A stretch of 64,000 bases of DNA from Torreya grandis (Eukaryota > Streptophyta > Pinopsida > Cupressales > Taxaceae), in contig JARHVA010004808.1 in NCBI GenBank assembly GCA_037957365.1, positions 1,222,001-1,286,000 of the forward strand, in the 5' to 3' direction. The notes below the pieces were generated by a model. That model was not told where the DNA came from. It saw only the letters and a list, made by a program, of their open reading frames with translations, and searched no databases. Positions 37,280-49,732 of the stretch are shown in pieces; position 1 is the stretch's first letter, and each line of letters begins with the position of its first letter. Position numbers and translations under genes: made by a program.

Positions 37280-37284
37280 CATAA
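37280..37284. repeat. Target site duplication of copia element, left copy (CATAA)
   Basis: CATAA directly precedes the TGTTGA LTR start and is repeated exactly at 59922-59926, directly after the other LTR's CAACA end, 22.6 kb away. Confidence 0.85.
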
Positions 37285-39352
37285 TGTTGAGCATGGTCAT
37301 TGATGTCTTAAATTGTCATTGATGTCAAATAAAGAATATGGTTCTAGTGTATGAAGGATAAATAAGTTATGTTTGTTATCTTGGAGAGATATGACACATT
37401 TTTAGGTTTGTAAGGACAAAGAAGAAGTTGTGAGGCATCCATAGATGGCTTGGTGAAGTTCTAGTGTGTCATTTGATCATTTAGAAAGAGAAACACACAT
37501 CTTATAGCTTAAGATAAGCCAAACCATCATTTCAAATCATGAAAATATGAATGAACCAATAAGTTAATAAATTTAATGCAAGTAATGAAAAAGTCAATTG
37601 AGGTCAAAGGTTTTCATGGAGATGTTGTCTGTAGTGCTAAAAAGGTACCCTAAATATTTAGAATTTTGAAGTGTTTTCTAGATCAAGTTATAAACCTTCA
37701 AAATTTATCTTACAAACTATGATGGGTTAGAGACAATCAAGTTTAACTACATTGAATTCTGAGGTTAAATAGTCAAGTAGATCTAATGGTGAGCATTAAT
37801 CATCTAGATTATGATCCAATGATGCATGTGAAGTCAATATGTCAAAGGTTCTTGAGATTAAATGTACTGGTGACATGTGTCTCAATCTCATTGATTTGAT
37901 AAAATATCAATAGTATGTGGGTGTTCATGTAGATGAAGATCAATGGTGCAAGTTGATTCAAATAGTCAAATGTGTAGAAGGCATGTAGAGTTGCCTAGTA
38001 ACACAATCACAAAAGCTCAGATCAAAGATCAACGATGAGAATTGTAAGGTAAAGACTAGGCTACTCTCAAGGAGATTGATGAAGTGTATTTATTCAAAGT
38101 TACCAGGGGACATGAGATAATGGCAAAGTGTCCAATGTTTAGCATTTACATAGTGATCATTGGAATTTAAATATTCAAGTTTACAAAGGAAAACTAGTCT
38201 ATAGTTTTGAGCTATATCTTTTGATCCAAGATGAATTACATGGTGGTGTAAAAATAAAAGTTGAAGAATACTTAATGACACATATATAAAAATTTATTAT
38301 AAGGTTTTAATGTTTGTAAATTTGTATATATGAAACTTAAAAGTTGACTATTTGTTTGTTCATGGTACTACTATGTATAAGATTATTGTTTGAGTAAATT
38401 TTGCTTTAGTAGAATAGTGTTTTGGTGGAATTAATCACCTAAAGATGTATTAGAGGTCATATGGAGTGAAAAAATGTATTTGAGAGTGTTATTATGTTCC
38501 TAATTTGCTTAATTAAGTGATAAAGGGGTAATATATCTCCATAACACCTATAAGGGATGCTAAGGCCTAATTGAAAGGCGTAGTTGCTTATGTGTGACCC
38601 ATGGATGTTATGGCCAACCTATGAGGATGGTATTAAGCTATGTGTTAGAATGATAAAACTCTTAAGGGTTAATACAAGTATTATGGCTGACTTAGAAGTT
38701 GATATTAATGAAGACTCTATAAAGAGTGGAGACCAAAGAAATGGTTTCTAGACTTGATGTAGATGAGTTGAGAGAGTAGAAGATAGAGACAAAGGAAAGA
38801 TATAAGGAGTGTACTCAATGGATGGAATAAAGTATAGAGTAGATTGAGGATGAGTGAAGAACCCTAGAATGATCCAAAAGGAGTGTTATGGATGCATTTT
38901 TTGTATGATCAAGTTTGAGTATGTGTGAAGAGTTGAAAGAGAGGTGTTATACATTATTTCTCCATTAGATTGAAAGGTAGTCATAGTTTTGGAGTTGTTG
39001 ATTTCATAAGGTGTTGTGTGGGTACTCAACATCTAAAAAAAGTGGGTTCTTATTCATACTTATGGGTGGGTGCTTCACTCAAAGGTCTCATGTTTGTGAT
39101 CATCTTATAAGACAAGTAGTCCATGTGTTTGCAGGATTGAGAGTGGGTTTTATTCCTCAAGAGGATTTTCCACATAGATCTTGTGTTATGTGTATGATCT
39201 TGCATCATCTTTTTAATTCATTGTTATGAAAATCTTTTATTCTTTATGAATGCTTATGATCATTGATTAAGAGTTTGAAAAGATTATAATTGAAGTTTGA
39301 AATATCTTGCATCATTGATTCACCCTCCATCTCAGTGATTGTACCTTCAATA
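37285..39352 (+). repeat. Copia element 5' LTR (2,068 bp)
   Basis: Starts TGTTGAGCATGG and ends CTTCAATA (the partner ends CTCCAACA). It aligns throughout with the split 3' LTR. The open frame 39011-39229 inside it is not supported as a gene. Confidence 0.85.
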
Positions 39353-39354
39353 AT

Positions 39355-39366
39355 TGGTATTAGAGA
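39355..39366 (+). promoter_or_regulatory. Copia element primer binding site
   Basis: TGGTATTAGAGA lies two bases after the 5' LTR. It matches the TGGTATCAGAGC sequence complementary to the 3' end of plant initiator tRNA-Met, used by most copia elements, with two substitutions. Confidence 0.8.
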
Positions 39367-39397
39367 AGGACCTTCATTACAATTTTAACCTCATGAA

Positions 39398-42060
39398 GGT
39401 GATCCAAGGTATAATATAGAAATTTAATAGAAACAAGGTTTCTTTACAAAGCAAGCACCATTGTTCAATGAGTCAAATTATACTTTTTGGAGTACAAGGA
39501 TGAGGACATACATCATGTCTCTAGGGTTTGATATTTGGCAATCTATTATAGATGGTTATACTAAACCAACTACTCTTCCAACTAGTGCTACTAACAAGAA
39601 GTTGAGTGAGAATAATTCTAAAAATATGAATGTTATCATTTGTGTTCTCTCTGAGGCTAAGTTTACTAAAGTGATCTATTGCAAGTCTACCAAATAAATT
39701 TGGGAAAAATTGTAGAGTATCCATGAAGGACTCTCAAAGGTAAAACTAGCTAAATTATAGACCTACAAAAGGTAATTTTAAGGTCTTAAAATGAAGGAAG
39801 AAGAAAATGTATCATCCTATCTTCTAAAGGTTGATGAGGTAGTAAATATTATCAAAGGTCTTGGAGAGGTGATTGATGAAGCTAGTATAGTACATAAGCT
39901 ATTGAGGACTCTTACACTCAAGTTTGATTCAAAAGTTTCTACTATAGAATAAATTCATGATCTCACTTAGTTAAAGATGGATGAATTACATGGAATCCTT
40001 ACTTATTATGAGATGAGAGTTGATGAGGATAGACCTCCTAAGAAGGAAGCAACCTTCAAGGTGATCAAGGAGACAAAAGCCAAGAAGAACAAGTTAAGTC
40101 TTGAATATTTTGATCATAATGAATATCAACTTGAATCCATGATTGAAATAAAATTGAATGTAAGATTAGGTAAGTATAAAATAAAAATTCCTTTTAAATG
40201 TTTTTCATGTGGTAAAGTTAGTCATTTTGAAGCTAGATGTCCAAGTAGAGACAAGTTTGAACATAAATAAGCTTATAAGGAATCTCATGAGGATGAACAT
40301 AAGAAATTTGGGGGTCATAATAAGTACAAAAAGTTATTCAGTAAGAAAAATGGAAAGAAGGAATCATACAAAGGTAGTACTAGCCTTTACCATGAAGAAG
40401 ATAATAACTCATATGTAGAATAAGAATTAAATACATCTGACAGTGATGATTATTTTCATAAGAAGGACTTGGAGACATTTTTCATGGTTTTTAGCGATGA
40501 TGAAGCTGAATGTTCTTTAAGTAGAGATTTATTTGGTAGAGATAGCTTAGAGGAAGATGAAAAAGTCACTTTGGAAGATAAATATATAGTTATTGTGGAA
40601 TAAATGAAGATACTACAAAGAAAAAATAGAAAATAAGATTTCTTGATCAAATCTTATGAGGAACAAATTGGAATTTTTGAAGGAAGGTAGAGTAATGAAG
40701 TCAAGGAGTATGATGAGATCAAATAACTTAAAAATCAGGTTTGTACTCTTAATTAAGAAGTAAAGAGTAAGGATGAATATTGTATCATGTATCAATCAGA
40801 TATATAGTATTTATAGATGAAACTAAATCAAGATATGAGTAAAGATACAACTGATGATTTAGCTAATAAGGATGAATTGATGAATGACCTTGAATATTTG
40901 AATATTGAGAAGAAAAATAATAAGAAGATGATGTAAAAAATAAAGGACTATGAGGATCAATTTAGTGTGTTTGAAATAAGGATGAATGGTGACACCAGGG
41001 AACATGAAGATATTGTCAAGAATCTCAATCATCAATTTAAAAATATGTTTATAAGCCGAAAAACCAAAAAAAATGAGTGCTTAAGGTATGTGATTGAAAT
41101 TGAGTCATTATAAGAAGAGTTAGAAAATACATCTTGTAAGATGAATTCATTTGTGAAATATAAAAAGAGCTAAAATGATCTTGATAATATTTTGAGTAAT
41201 CAAAAGCATGATAGTGATAGACTTGGTCTTGGATACAAAGAAGAACAAAAGCATGTATCTCAAGATAAGAAAAAGGATAATATAAACAAATACAATTAGA
41301 CTTTAAAGATCAGTCATTGATCAAGGAATGAAGGTATTGAAAGAATAAAGATAGATCAAATTAGACAACCAACTGCTATGAGGCATGCAAATTTCAATGG
41401 TCATTATTACTCTTGCAATCAATTTGGTCAGAGGTCTAAAGAGTGTAAAATATCATCAAAGAATGAATTTGCATGGAATTTTGAGTAAGATAATGGAACT
41501 GATGAATAATATCATCACTCAAGATAATCAACAATTTCATAAAGAAATAATGACATCTTTTGCTATAAGAGTCAATGATTTGTTCATATTGCAAAGTTTT
41601 GAAATATCTTCATTAAGAGACCAAATGATCAAGTACATGAATGAATTCATGAAGCTTCAAGGAATCATCATATATATATCAATCATAAGGTATTTACAAT
41701 CTGAGAAACCTCATTTGTTTGAAATGTCATGAGAGAGGTCACATAGCAAGGTTCAGTAGTTTACTTTAAAAATTATCAATCCTATCATGAAGAGGATTCA
41801 TAATGAATGGAAACCTAAGTAGGTAAATAAAAAATAGGATAAAATTAGATTATTTTCCATGACATAATAGGGAAAAAGTTCAAATACTAAGGAATAAACC
41901 TTATTTGCCCAAATGGACAAGGAAATCAAGCATGATGTTAAGATAAAAAACAAGAATAAGGTTGAGAACTCATTCAAAGTCAATCTAAAATGAGTAAAGA
42001 CTACAAGTCAAGTAAGAGCATAGAGATATGGGAGCCTTCTAAGTTTTGGGATATTTAGTC
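39398..42060 (+). pseudogene. Copia Gag, extended, three zinc knuckles
   Basis: Gag polyprotein (UBN2/retrotransposon Gag type). It starts near 39398-39461 with LFNESNYTFWSTRMRTYIMS and DIWQSIIDGY, the N-terminal block of copia Gag. It continues with EENVSSYLLKVDEVVNII and KLLRTLTLKFDSKV (to about 39950), then a first zinc knuckle CFSCGKVSHFEARC (40199-40240). A long Lys/Glu-rich, coiled-coil-like region carries the block NQKHDSDRLGLGYKEE (41200-41245). A second knuckle, FNGHYYSCNQFGQRSKEC (41393-41446), has its first Cys replaced by Tyr and its His by Gln. A third reads CLKCHERGHIARF (about 41709-41750), last Cys replaced by Ser. It ends near WEPSKFWD (42040). The frame survives between many TAA/TAG codons, most at Gln sites. 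No enzymatic domain follows. It would bind and package RNA. Confidence 0.8.
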
Positions 42061-42806
42061 CCTCTATGACAAGTGGGTGTCTGTAACTATGCTTCTCAGG
42101 ATACATATTTCTTGTATGCAAGCAAGTATGTGTGCTCTAGGTAATGATCAAAGTGTCAATCAGTACAAATATTGAAGGCAAAGGGTAAGTAAGATATTGT
42201 GAAAGATAAGCTTGTAGATGAAGGACTTTGAGAAGGTTAAATAAATTTGGATGCTAGTTCAAGAGGTTGATCAATCAAGACAAGGATAAGTAATTATAAG
42301 ACAAAAATATCATTTGAAAATGTGTTTGGATAAGGGGGAGTTAACTCAGTTAGCTTGAGTGGCTTAAAGAAGATGTGCATGATGTGAGGGGGAGCATATG
42401 TGAATATGCTTCAGTCATGATAGAAGTATGAAGATGTTTGATATAGTTTTGAATTCAATAATATTGATATGATGACTTGATCAAACCAAGTCATATGTTT
42501 TGACAAGGTATTGAATATTCATGCATGAGCAAATAGAGCTTATGAGTAGTTTGTCAAGTCCAAGGATCAAAGAAGTCCAAGTTTAGATTGGTGAATTTCA
42601 AAGTGGAGAAATTGATTCATATGCATGAAATTAGGTAATTATCTTGAGCATATTAATATTATTTGAATGTATAAATAATGTTGAGGAATGATTATTTACA
42701 TGCCGAGGAAGAGACTCTTTGTCATTAATGTCAAAGGGGGAGAAAGATCAGAATGAAGAAGTTCAAATGAGTAAGAAGTCATATAAAGGTGTTTTTCCAT
42801 CAATGA
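42061..42806 (+). other. Copia element 3' non-coding region
   Basis: No pol sequence is recognisable. It contains GGGGGAG strings (42332, 42391, 42737) of the sort that occur at the 3' end of plant copia elements, consistent with pol having been lost and the 3' end kept. Confidence 0.45.
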
Positions 42807-42819
42807 TAAATGGAGAGAT
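42807..42819 (+). promoter_or_regulatory. Copia element polypurine tract
   Basis: AAATGGAGAGAT lies directly before the TGTTGAAC start of the 3' LTR, similar to the AGGGGGAGAT usually found there in copia elements. Confidence 0.6.
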
Positions 42820-44432
42820 TGTTGAACCTAGTCATTAATATCTTAGGTTGTCATTGATGTCAAAGAGAGCATATGGTTCTAGTGCATGAATGATAAAGAA
42901 GTTGTGTTTGATAGTTTAGAGAGATATGGCACATTTACAGGTCTGTAAGGACAAAGAAGAAGTTTTGAAGTTCTAGTGTGTCACTTGATCATTTGGAAAG
43001 AGAAACATGCATCTTCTAGCTTAAGAAAAGTCAAACCATCATTGCATGTCATGAAAATGAACCAAAAAGTTTGTGTATTTAATGTAGGTAATTAGAAAGT
43101 CAACTAAGGTTAAAGGTTTTCATGGAGATGTTTTCTATAGTGCCAAGAAGGCACCCTAAAGATTTGGACTATTGAAGTATTTTCTAACTCAACTTATAAA
43201 CCTTCAAATTTGCTTTTGAAAACTATGATGTGCCAGAGACCATCAAGTTTAACTATATTGAAGTCTGGGGTCAAATAGTCAAGTAGATCTAACGATGAGT
43301 GTTCATCATCTAGATTGTGATCCAATGGTGCATGTGAAGTCAATATGTCAAAGGTTCCTGAGATTAAACATGCTAGTGACATGTGTCTCAATCTTATTGA
43401 TTTGATATAAGATCAATGGTGCATAGGTGTTTTTGAAGATGGAGATCAATGGTGTGGGTTGAGTCAAATAATTAAATGTGTAGAAAGCATGCAAAGTTAC
43501 CAAGTGGCATAATCATAGAAGCTTGGATCGAAGATCAATGATGATTATTTCAAGGTAAAGACCAAGTTACTCCTAAGGAGATCAATAGAGTGTATTTATT
43601 CAATGTTACCATTAGACATGAGATGATGACAAAGTGTTTGATGTTTAGCATTTACATAGAGACCATTGGAATTTATATAAAAAAATTTGTAGAAGAAAAC
43701 CAATCTATAGTTTTTGAGATATATCTTTTGATCTAAGATGAATTTCATGGTGATGTAAAAAGAAAAGTTGAAGAGGCATTCATGGTGCTTCCATAAGAGT
43801 TTATTAAAAGATCTGAATGTTTGTAAATGTGTAGACATTAAGCTTTAAATTTGACTATTTATTCATTCATGGTGCTACTATGTACAAGGATACTATTTGA
43901 GTAAATTGTGCTTTAGTGAAAGAGTGTTTTGGGGGGAGTAATCACCTAAAGATGTATTAGAGATCATATGACATGGACCCAAGTATTTTAGAGTGATATT
44001 ATGTTCTTAATTTTATTAATGAAGTGATAAAGGGGTAATAGGTCTCCATGAGACCTATAAGGGCTACTAATGCTTAATTGAAAGGTGTAGCTACTTAAGT
44101 GTGACCCATGGATGCTATGGCTGACCTATGAGATTGGCATTGAGATATGTGTTAGCATGATATCATTCTTAAGGGTTAAGATAAGTATTATAGCTAACCT
44201 AGAAGTTGATATTCATGAATACTCTATAAAGAGTGGAGACCAAGACAATGATTTCTAGACTTGATGTGGATGAGTTGAGAGAAAAGAAGATAGAGACAAA
44301 GGAAAGAGATTAGAGGGAGTGTACTTAATGGATGGAATAAAGTACATAGCATATTAAAGATGAGAAAAGAACCCTAAAGTTATCCAAAATGGGTGTTTTA
44401 GATTCATTACTTATATGATCAAGTTTTAGTAT
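42820..44432 (+). repeat. Copia element 3' LTR, first part
   Basis: Aligns with the first 1.6 kb of 37285-39352 and stops where E3 inserted. The last five bases (44428-44432, AGTAT) are the left copy of E3's target duplication. Confidence 0.85.
44428..44432. repeat. Target site duplication of E3, left copy (AGTAT)
   Basis: AGTAT precedes E3's TGTTGG end and is repeated exactly at 59471-59475, directly after E3's GTAACA end. Joined there, the two halves restore the copia LTR in register with 37285-39352. Confidence 0.9.
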
Positions 44433-44919
44433 TGTTGGCTAACATATTTGTCCTAATTTCTTCTAACTCTATACCCTTTTCTTTCAAGAACAAATAATTT
44501 AATCAACAAATTGGTGAAATATCAAGAATAGTTCCCCTCTAAATTAAGGTATAGCTCCCTTTAAGATCTTTAATGAATTTGAATTATTCTAAATATTCAG
44601 ATACACTTTTAACCAAAGAGTGCTTAAAGGCAAACTAACATCTGTATATCATCATGTTATGAATGAGAGAATTTATAACATCATTTGGTAATAGAATACA
44701 CAGATTCCATCTTCAATAATAACTAGATATAACATGTAAATTGATGAACCAATAAACAATAAAATACATACAATGAGTTGTCTAATAAAAGGTCAATTAG
44801 CATATGAAAGAAGATCTCGCATAGAAAATCTAATTTCAAATACTCAAATGCATAGATCTAAGTATGCAGTATTTTTTTCTCCTTTTCATTCATAGATGAA
44901 AAACATTTCAGACAAACAT

Positions 44920-44920
<1 letters not shown>

Positions 44921-44977
<57 letters not shown>

Positions 44978-45060
44978 TATATATATATATATATGTATGT
45001 GTATATATATATATGCATATGCATATATATGTATGTATGTATATATATATATGTGTATAC

Positions 45061-45103
<43 letters not shown>

Positions 45104-45105
45104 TG

Positions 45106-45152
<47 letters not shown>
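44921..45152. repeat. Compound (AT)n/(GTAT)n/(TG)n microsatellite
   Basis: About 230 bases of alternating purine/pyrimidine repeats: (AT) runs mixed with (GTAT), ending in (TG) about 19 units at 45114-45152. The matching place in the other LTR (54979-55062) is a pure (TG)42. Long open frames here (for example 44896-45246 on both strands) are repeat artefacts. Confidence 0.95.
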
Positions 45153-45158
<6 letters not shown>

Positions 45159-45234
45159 TGTAAAATAGGTAATCTTCAGCTCTAAAACTTTCTTTTGTTT
45201 CTTTTTTCTTCCCTCTCTCCATTTCAACCACTAA

Positions 45235-45250
45235 ACACACACACACACAC
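45235..45250. repeat. (AC)8 microsatellite
   Basis: Eight AC units. The matching tract in the other LTR (55142-55218) has about 38 units. Confidence 0.9.
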
Positions 45251-45559
45251 GTTTGCCCTAATTATATGATATTTTAAACTAAACCTAGAGTTAAAGTAAC
45301 TCTAACCCATACATAATTTAGTTTTTATAAACTCATTTAAAAACTAAGTTTTAAATAGAATACCAATTGAATAACTGAATAAAAGATTATGCAAGTAAGA
45401 TTAAGACTAGGGAGATGGATTAGAATCTCTATATTTTTTTTGCTCAGCTGAAGAGATAAGTTATGCTTTCCACTCCTGAGATGTTGTAAAAAATTCCTAG
45501 ATTTTCAAGAAATTAGGAATATCGATGTGTTTTACCCTTGCCTTCCAGACATCTTTCTC

Positions 45560-48500
45560 CCTTCAAAATTTCCCTAGCTTCTCCACATGCTCTGGGAGTG
45601 TGTCGATGCAGAGATAAAGAAGTGAATCTACTTTTGAAATTTGAGAGAATTTTTTGGTTAATAAGTTGTCACTTTCTTTAACAAAGTTGATATTTTCCCT
45701 AAAGGATTAAATCATAGTATCAACATCACTTTCTGGTTCTTCATCATCCTCTATGTATTTTACATCAATCCATTGTAGATCATGTTGTAATGATTGAGTG
45801 AATTCAGTTATTTATTTGATAATTTTTGTGAGTTCAATTAACCCTTATCATGATATTGAATTCCTCCATTCAATGTTTTTCTCTCATTTAGACCTGTCAA
45901 ATTCTTTTTTGATAATTTTTTTTCTATCCCATACTTTTGTACTTCATCAATTTGATTCATCACATTTATCCATTTACCTTCATCTTTTATCCATGAAGAA
46001 TTCTATGTTTTCAAGTCTTTGATGGTAGCTATGGTTTGATCATATATATTCTTTAGTTCATGAATGTATTTCGTACCTTTCTGGATGATGCCATCCAACC
46101 AATCATCAAATACCCTAGCAACCATTTTGTTTTTATGTATATGGTCCAACATATTTTGATTCACTAGTGATTTTGGATCAAATATAGGGGTAATTGGGTA
46201 ATAGGTTGTGGATTTGGGTTATAAATAGCATCGATGTACTCTGCCATTGACCACAAGGTCAATTTCAACTCCCTTTTATCTTTCTCATCTTTCCAAGTTT
46301 GGGTAACTATCCTTTTGGTGGATGCTTCAAGGTGATGCACATCTATGGTACGTGATGCAGTCCCAAGATCTATCTTTTCAATTGTAAAATCCTAAACTAT
46401 AGGATCTTGAACTTCCTCATTAGTTATTAGCTGGGCTAGTTCTACACTCTAGTTTCTTGTGTTAGGTTCGACATCTACCCTGGATGTTGTTTTTAGCTTC
46501 TTAAATTTAGGAGTCTTCCCTAGGCACTTGCTAGCCATTTCCTCCAATGGCAATGAAAATGGGACTATTTTTCTTTTGTCACTGATCAAACTTTCCATCC
46601 ATTTGGGTGTAGAGGCCAGGACTTCTTTACCAAGATTTAACTGATCAAACGACACATTTGAAATCATCATCAGGTCAACAAAATATAAAGAAACCTTTGT
46701 CTATTTTTTTGCACTAACCTCCTCTTCCATTGGTGAATTAGACTCTTTATCACCTATTTCTTCTCCTAAATCTTCTTCAGAATTCAAGTCTACAATTATT
46801 CTCGCAAAAATATGTGTCTTCCTCTTGCTTTCAATTTTTGATCTGGTGGCATGAGGGGGTAGAATAGTTGTGAGGAATTTCTTGGATTATATGATGATAG
46901 GAACCCTTCTAGTTTTAGGATTGGAATTACCTACATCATAGATAAAAATAATTTGATTAGAAGAGCTTATTGAGGATGGTGATTCAACCATTGAAGCACA
47001 TTACAAGGAACCTTTATATTGAACTTCTTCTAGCCTACATTCTCTCAACCATTTCTCATTTCTCTTTATTACTGGGAGATTTTTGACCTTAATTCGATCC
47101 TCTTCATCTTTATCCCAATCAATTTTTGGGATAGGTAATTGTTTTATTTTTTCAAATTGAGGATCAATCAACTATTCTTCATTGTCAACAATTCCAAAAA
47201 TGTTCATATTTAAATTGAGGGTGACTATTTTCCCCAAGGAGAACCTACACTAAAGTCTCTTTCTAACCTCAAATTCATCTGAATAATCTTCCCAATAATC
47301 CTCTATTTGAGGGATATGTGAAAACCTTGTCCAAAATCGAAGTTATCCCTAGCAAAGCCTTTGCTGTCAAATTGGGATTTAAAAGTGAAGTACTAAAAAT
47401 TGAATTTTTTAAGATCCACTTCTAAATTCAAAGCAGATACTGACTAGTATGAATAATGTCCAAGTTCAATGGGAAAAGATATACCAAATTCCTTTTTCAT
47501 TGGGAATTTTTTATCCACATGTGTTAATTGTTTACAGACTTCTATAAACACAAACTAGTCAAAAACATACCTGGGTGACTTCAAAGGTTAACCATCAAAA
47601 CCCCCAACTCTGATATAAGTAAACTTGGAAAGATGAATAAATAAACCACCATAAATGTTGATCAACTACATATCTTCATCATACATCCTCTTATTAATGT
47701 TGTTTACTAATTCATAAGTCATTCTCCTAGTAAAAACATCATTAACCCTCTTGTAATTCTCATAGCAATTATGCATATGTAATTGTGAATAATAGTCATA
47801 AATTTTTCTATCCTCAACTAAGGGTGCATGAAGTAGCCCTACCCATTATTTTATAGATGTCAAGCAATTGAAGAGGTACAAAGACATATAAAAATCTTTA
47901 TTCCCCAAAAAATTACTTAGACCCAAATGCAAACATTCAACTACAATTTTTGCCTAGTCCAAATATTACTCTCCTTAGAGGATTACCTGTATGAAAAAGT
48001 ACATCTAGTCTTCCCAATAATATGCTTGAGCATTACCCTTTAGCCTGTGTAGTAACACCATAATATCTTTTACTTTCAAAATCATGTGATTCCTTGTCAA
48101 TGGTCTGGGTAGTCTTGAACCCCCTTTTTAGAATTTCAATAACCAATTGCTTGCGATCACACTCTTGTAATATTATTTCTTTAGTGAAAAATGACCATAA
48201 GAAGAATTAATATTGAGGTCAAAATATGGTTCCTTGAGTAGAATTCTCATCATAGACATTAAGGTTTATCTATTGATATGAAGTAAAACATTACCATCTA
48301 TAGTTTTGATACACCTATTTTGGGGTTCATATCTATTCATGCACTCTAAAACTAATTTAGGGCACTGTACAGCCATGGGAAAGGCCACAACTTTGACCAA
48401 ACCACTTTTTACTATCTTCTCCATCATAGAAGTTGCCATAGGATTTCTAGCCCTCTCCCTAACATCTTCTAAGTCATATTGAACCAGAGAGATCTCCCCA

Positions 48501-48762
48501 AATTTAGGAAGAGAACAAATGAGACCAGAACCATGCTCATAACCAAGAAATGTATATTTCATAGCTACAAGTTAGACGATATAATGAAAAATAAATATTT
48601 TGAACTTCTTAAACAATGCCAAAAACTCAAAAGGATTCTTCTTTCCAACTAAGCAATGGAAATAGCTTATTGTAAGAGTATAACTCACCTTAAATGTATC
48701 TAAAATAATAGTTAATTTGGGAAAAAAAATCTTATACCACCTGTGCCATTCCCTATTTGCAT
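45560..48762 (-). pseudogene. LTR-encoded ORF of E3, copy in the 3' LTR
   Basis: The start ATG is at 48762 (MQIGNG, aligned with MKTGND at 58718 in the other LTR), with a 1-base deletion soon after. Blocks read on the minus strand: MKYTFLGYEHGSGLICSLPK and SLVQYDLEDVRERARNP (48266-48562), GSRLPRPLTRNHMIL and AQAYYWED (48000-48120), FYMSLYL (47880-47900), LSKFTYIRVGGFDG then SPRYVFD (47560-47640), FGQGFHIPQIEDYWEDY (47260-47330) and KRNEKWLRECRLEE (47000-47070). An acidic middle follows (NSEEDLGEEIGDKESNSPMEEE, about 46730-46800), then MMISNVSFDQLNLG (46449-46670), and a charged helical end toward 45560. The function is unknown. The 47560-48010 part aligns collinearly with the E1 LTR ORF. Copy-specific stops at 48005-48007 and 48129-48131 correspond to TGG and CAA in the other copy. 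Confidence 0.6.
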
Positions 48763-49069
48763 CACCCAGTGTGTTTATTTGCTAAATTTGGCTTTTTCTC
48801 TCTTGATAAAGACATTAACTAGGTCAGATAATCATTAACCAAAAAATACATGCTAAAAATGCTTGAAAAAACATGAAATCTAACATATACATTAATGCCA
48901 AGCATTCTTCATGTGCGACCTTGATGAATAATGATTATCCATAACCTTGTAAAAGTTAAAACTTTCTGCTTCATAATGAGTTTTGGATATATTCTCCTCT
49001 AAATCTCTCACTAATTTTGACTTATAGAAAGTCTCAGGGTGAGATGAGAGTATAGTCACTGAACCCTTA

Positions 49070-49360
49070 AACCATTGAACTTTTGGAATGTGGTTCAACT
49101 TGAAGGTTCAAAGATATGAGATGGACTACACAAACCGACTAATAGTCACATGACTTTTCAAGAAACTTTGAATTTTGAAATGGTGGACTATTGAACTCTT
49201 AAACTCTTGAACTTGAAAAAGGGTTCAATTTCAACTAAAAGGTTCAAAGACATAATTGAAATACACAAAGGGACAAATAGTTTGCTTTGAGAAACATTGA
49301 ATCATTGAACCCATTGAACCATTGAACTCTTGAACTTTGAGAATGGTTCAAGTTCAAAAG
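49070..49360. repeat. Cluster of TTGAAC/GTTCAA hexamers in E3 U3
   Basis: At least 13 exact TTGAAC or GTTCAA hexamers (reverse complements of each other) within about 290 bases, plus several one-off variants. It lies in the first 460 bases of the sense-strand LTR, ahead of the LTR ORF, where promoter or enhancer elements would be. The array is also in the other LTR (59015-59305). Confidence 0.7.
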
Positions 49361-49529
49361 TTTAATTTTTTAGAAATTTAACACTTAAAAGATGATAAGT
49401 AGGTAAAATTTAAGAATAAATAGCTGACTTAAGAAACAAATATATGACCAAATAATGGAAAATGGTAAGCCAACTATTACTTAGGGAAATTTCACAAAAA
49501 TTTGAATAAGGGTGACTCAAAAGATAACA

Positions 49530-49732
49530 TTGGCTCTGACTAGGGACTATATTTTATGGCAAAATGTAGAGAACTTAGAAACTCTAGTTACGCATAAACT
49601 AAAACATAGAGACAGAAGAAAATAAGCAAGATAAACTAAAACTAGGAAAGGAAAACACAACACATGACAACAAAGGAAAGACTACGTAAAAAATAAGGGA
49701 CGCCTATTTCAGAGTCGATACAACTTAAAATC
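49530..49732 (-). other. E3 3' non-coding end with polypurine region
   Basis: Between the integrase end and the 3' LTR on the minus strand. The last bases before the LTR read CCCTAGTCAGAGCCAA, resembling the same position in E1. Confidence 0.45.

Larger units (their letters stand above)
44433..49529 (-). repeat. E3 3' LTR (5,097 bp)
   Basis: Plus-strand ends are TGTTGGCTAACA and GATAACA; sense-strand start TGTTATC. It aligns with 54485-59470 throughout. It contains the microsatellite block, the LTR ORF and the TTGAAC-rich U3 block described separately. Confidence 0.9.

Noticed and set aside
39011..39229. 72-codon plus-strand ORF as a small host gene
   Set aside because: It is inside the copia 5' LTR, and the matching part of the 3' LTR (59560-59810) does not keep the frame because of an 18-base length difference and substitutions.
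44896..45246. Several overlapping ORFs of Tyr/Ile/Val/Cys repeats on both strands
   Set aside because: Pure translation of the AT/GTAT/TG microsatellite; no coding character.
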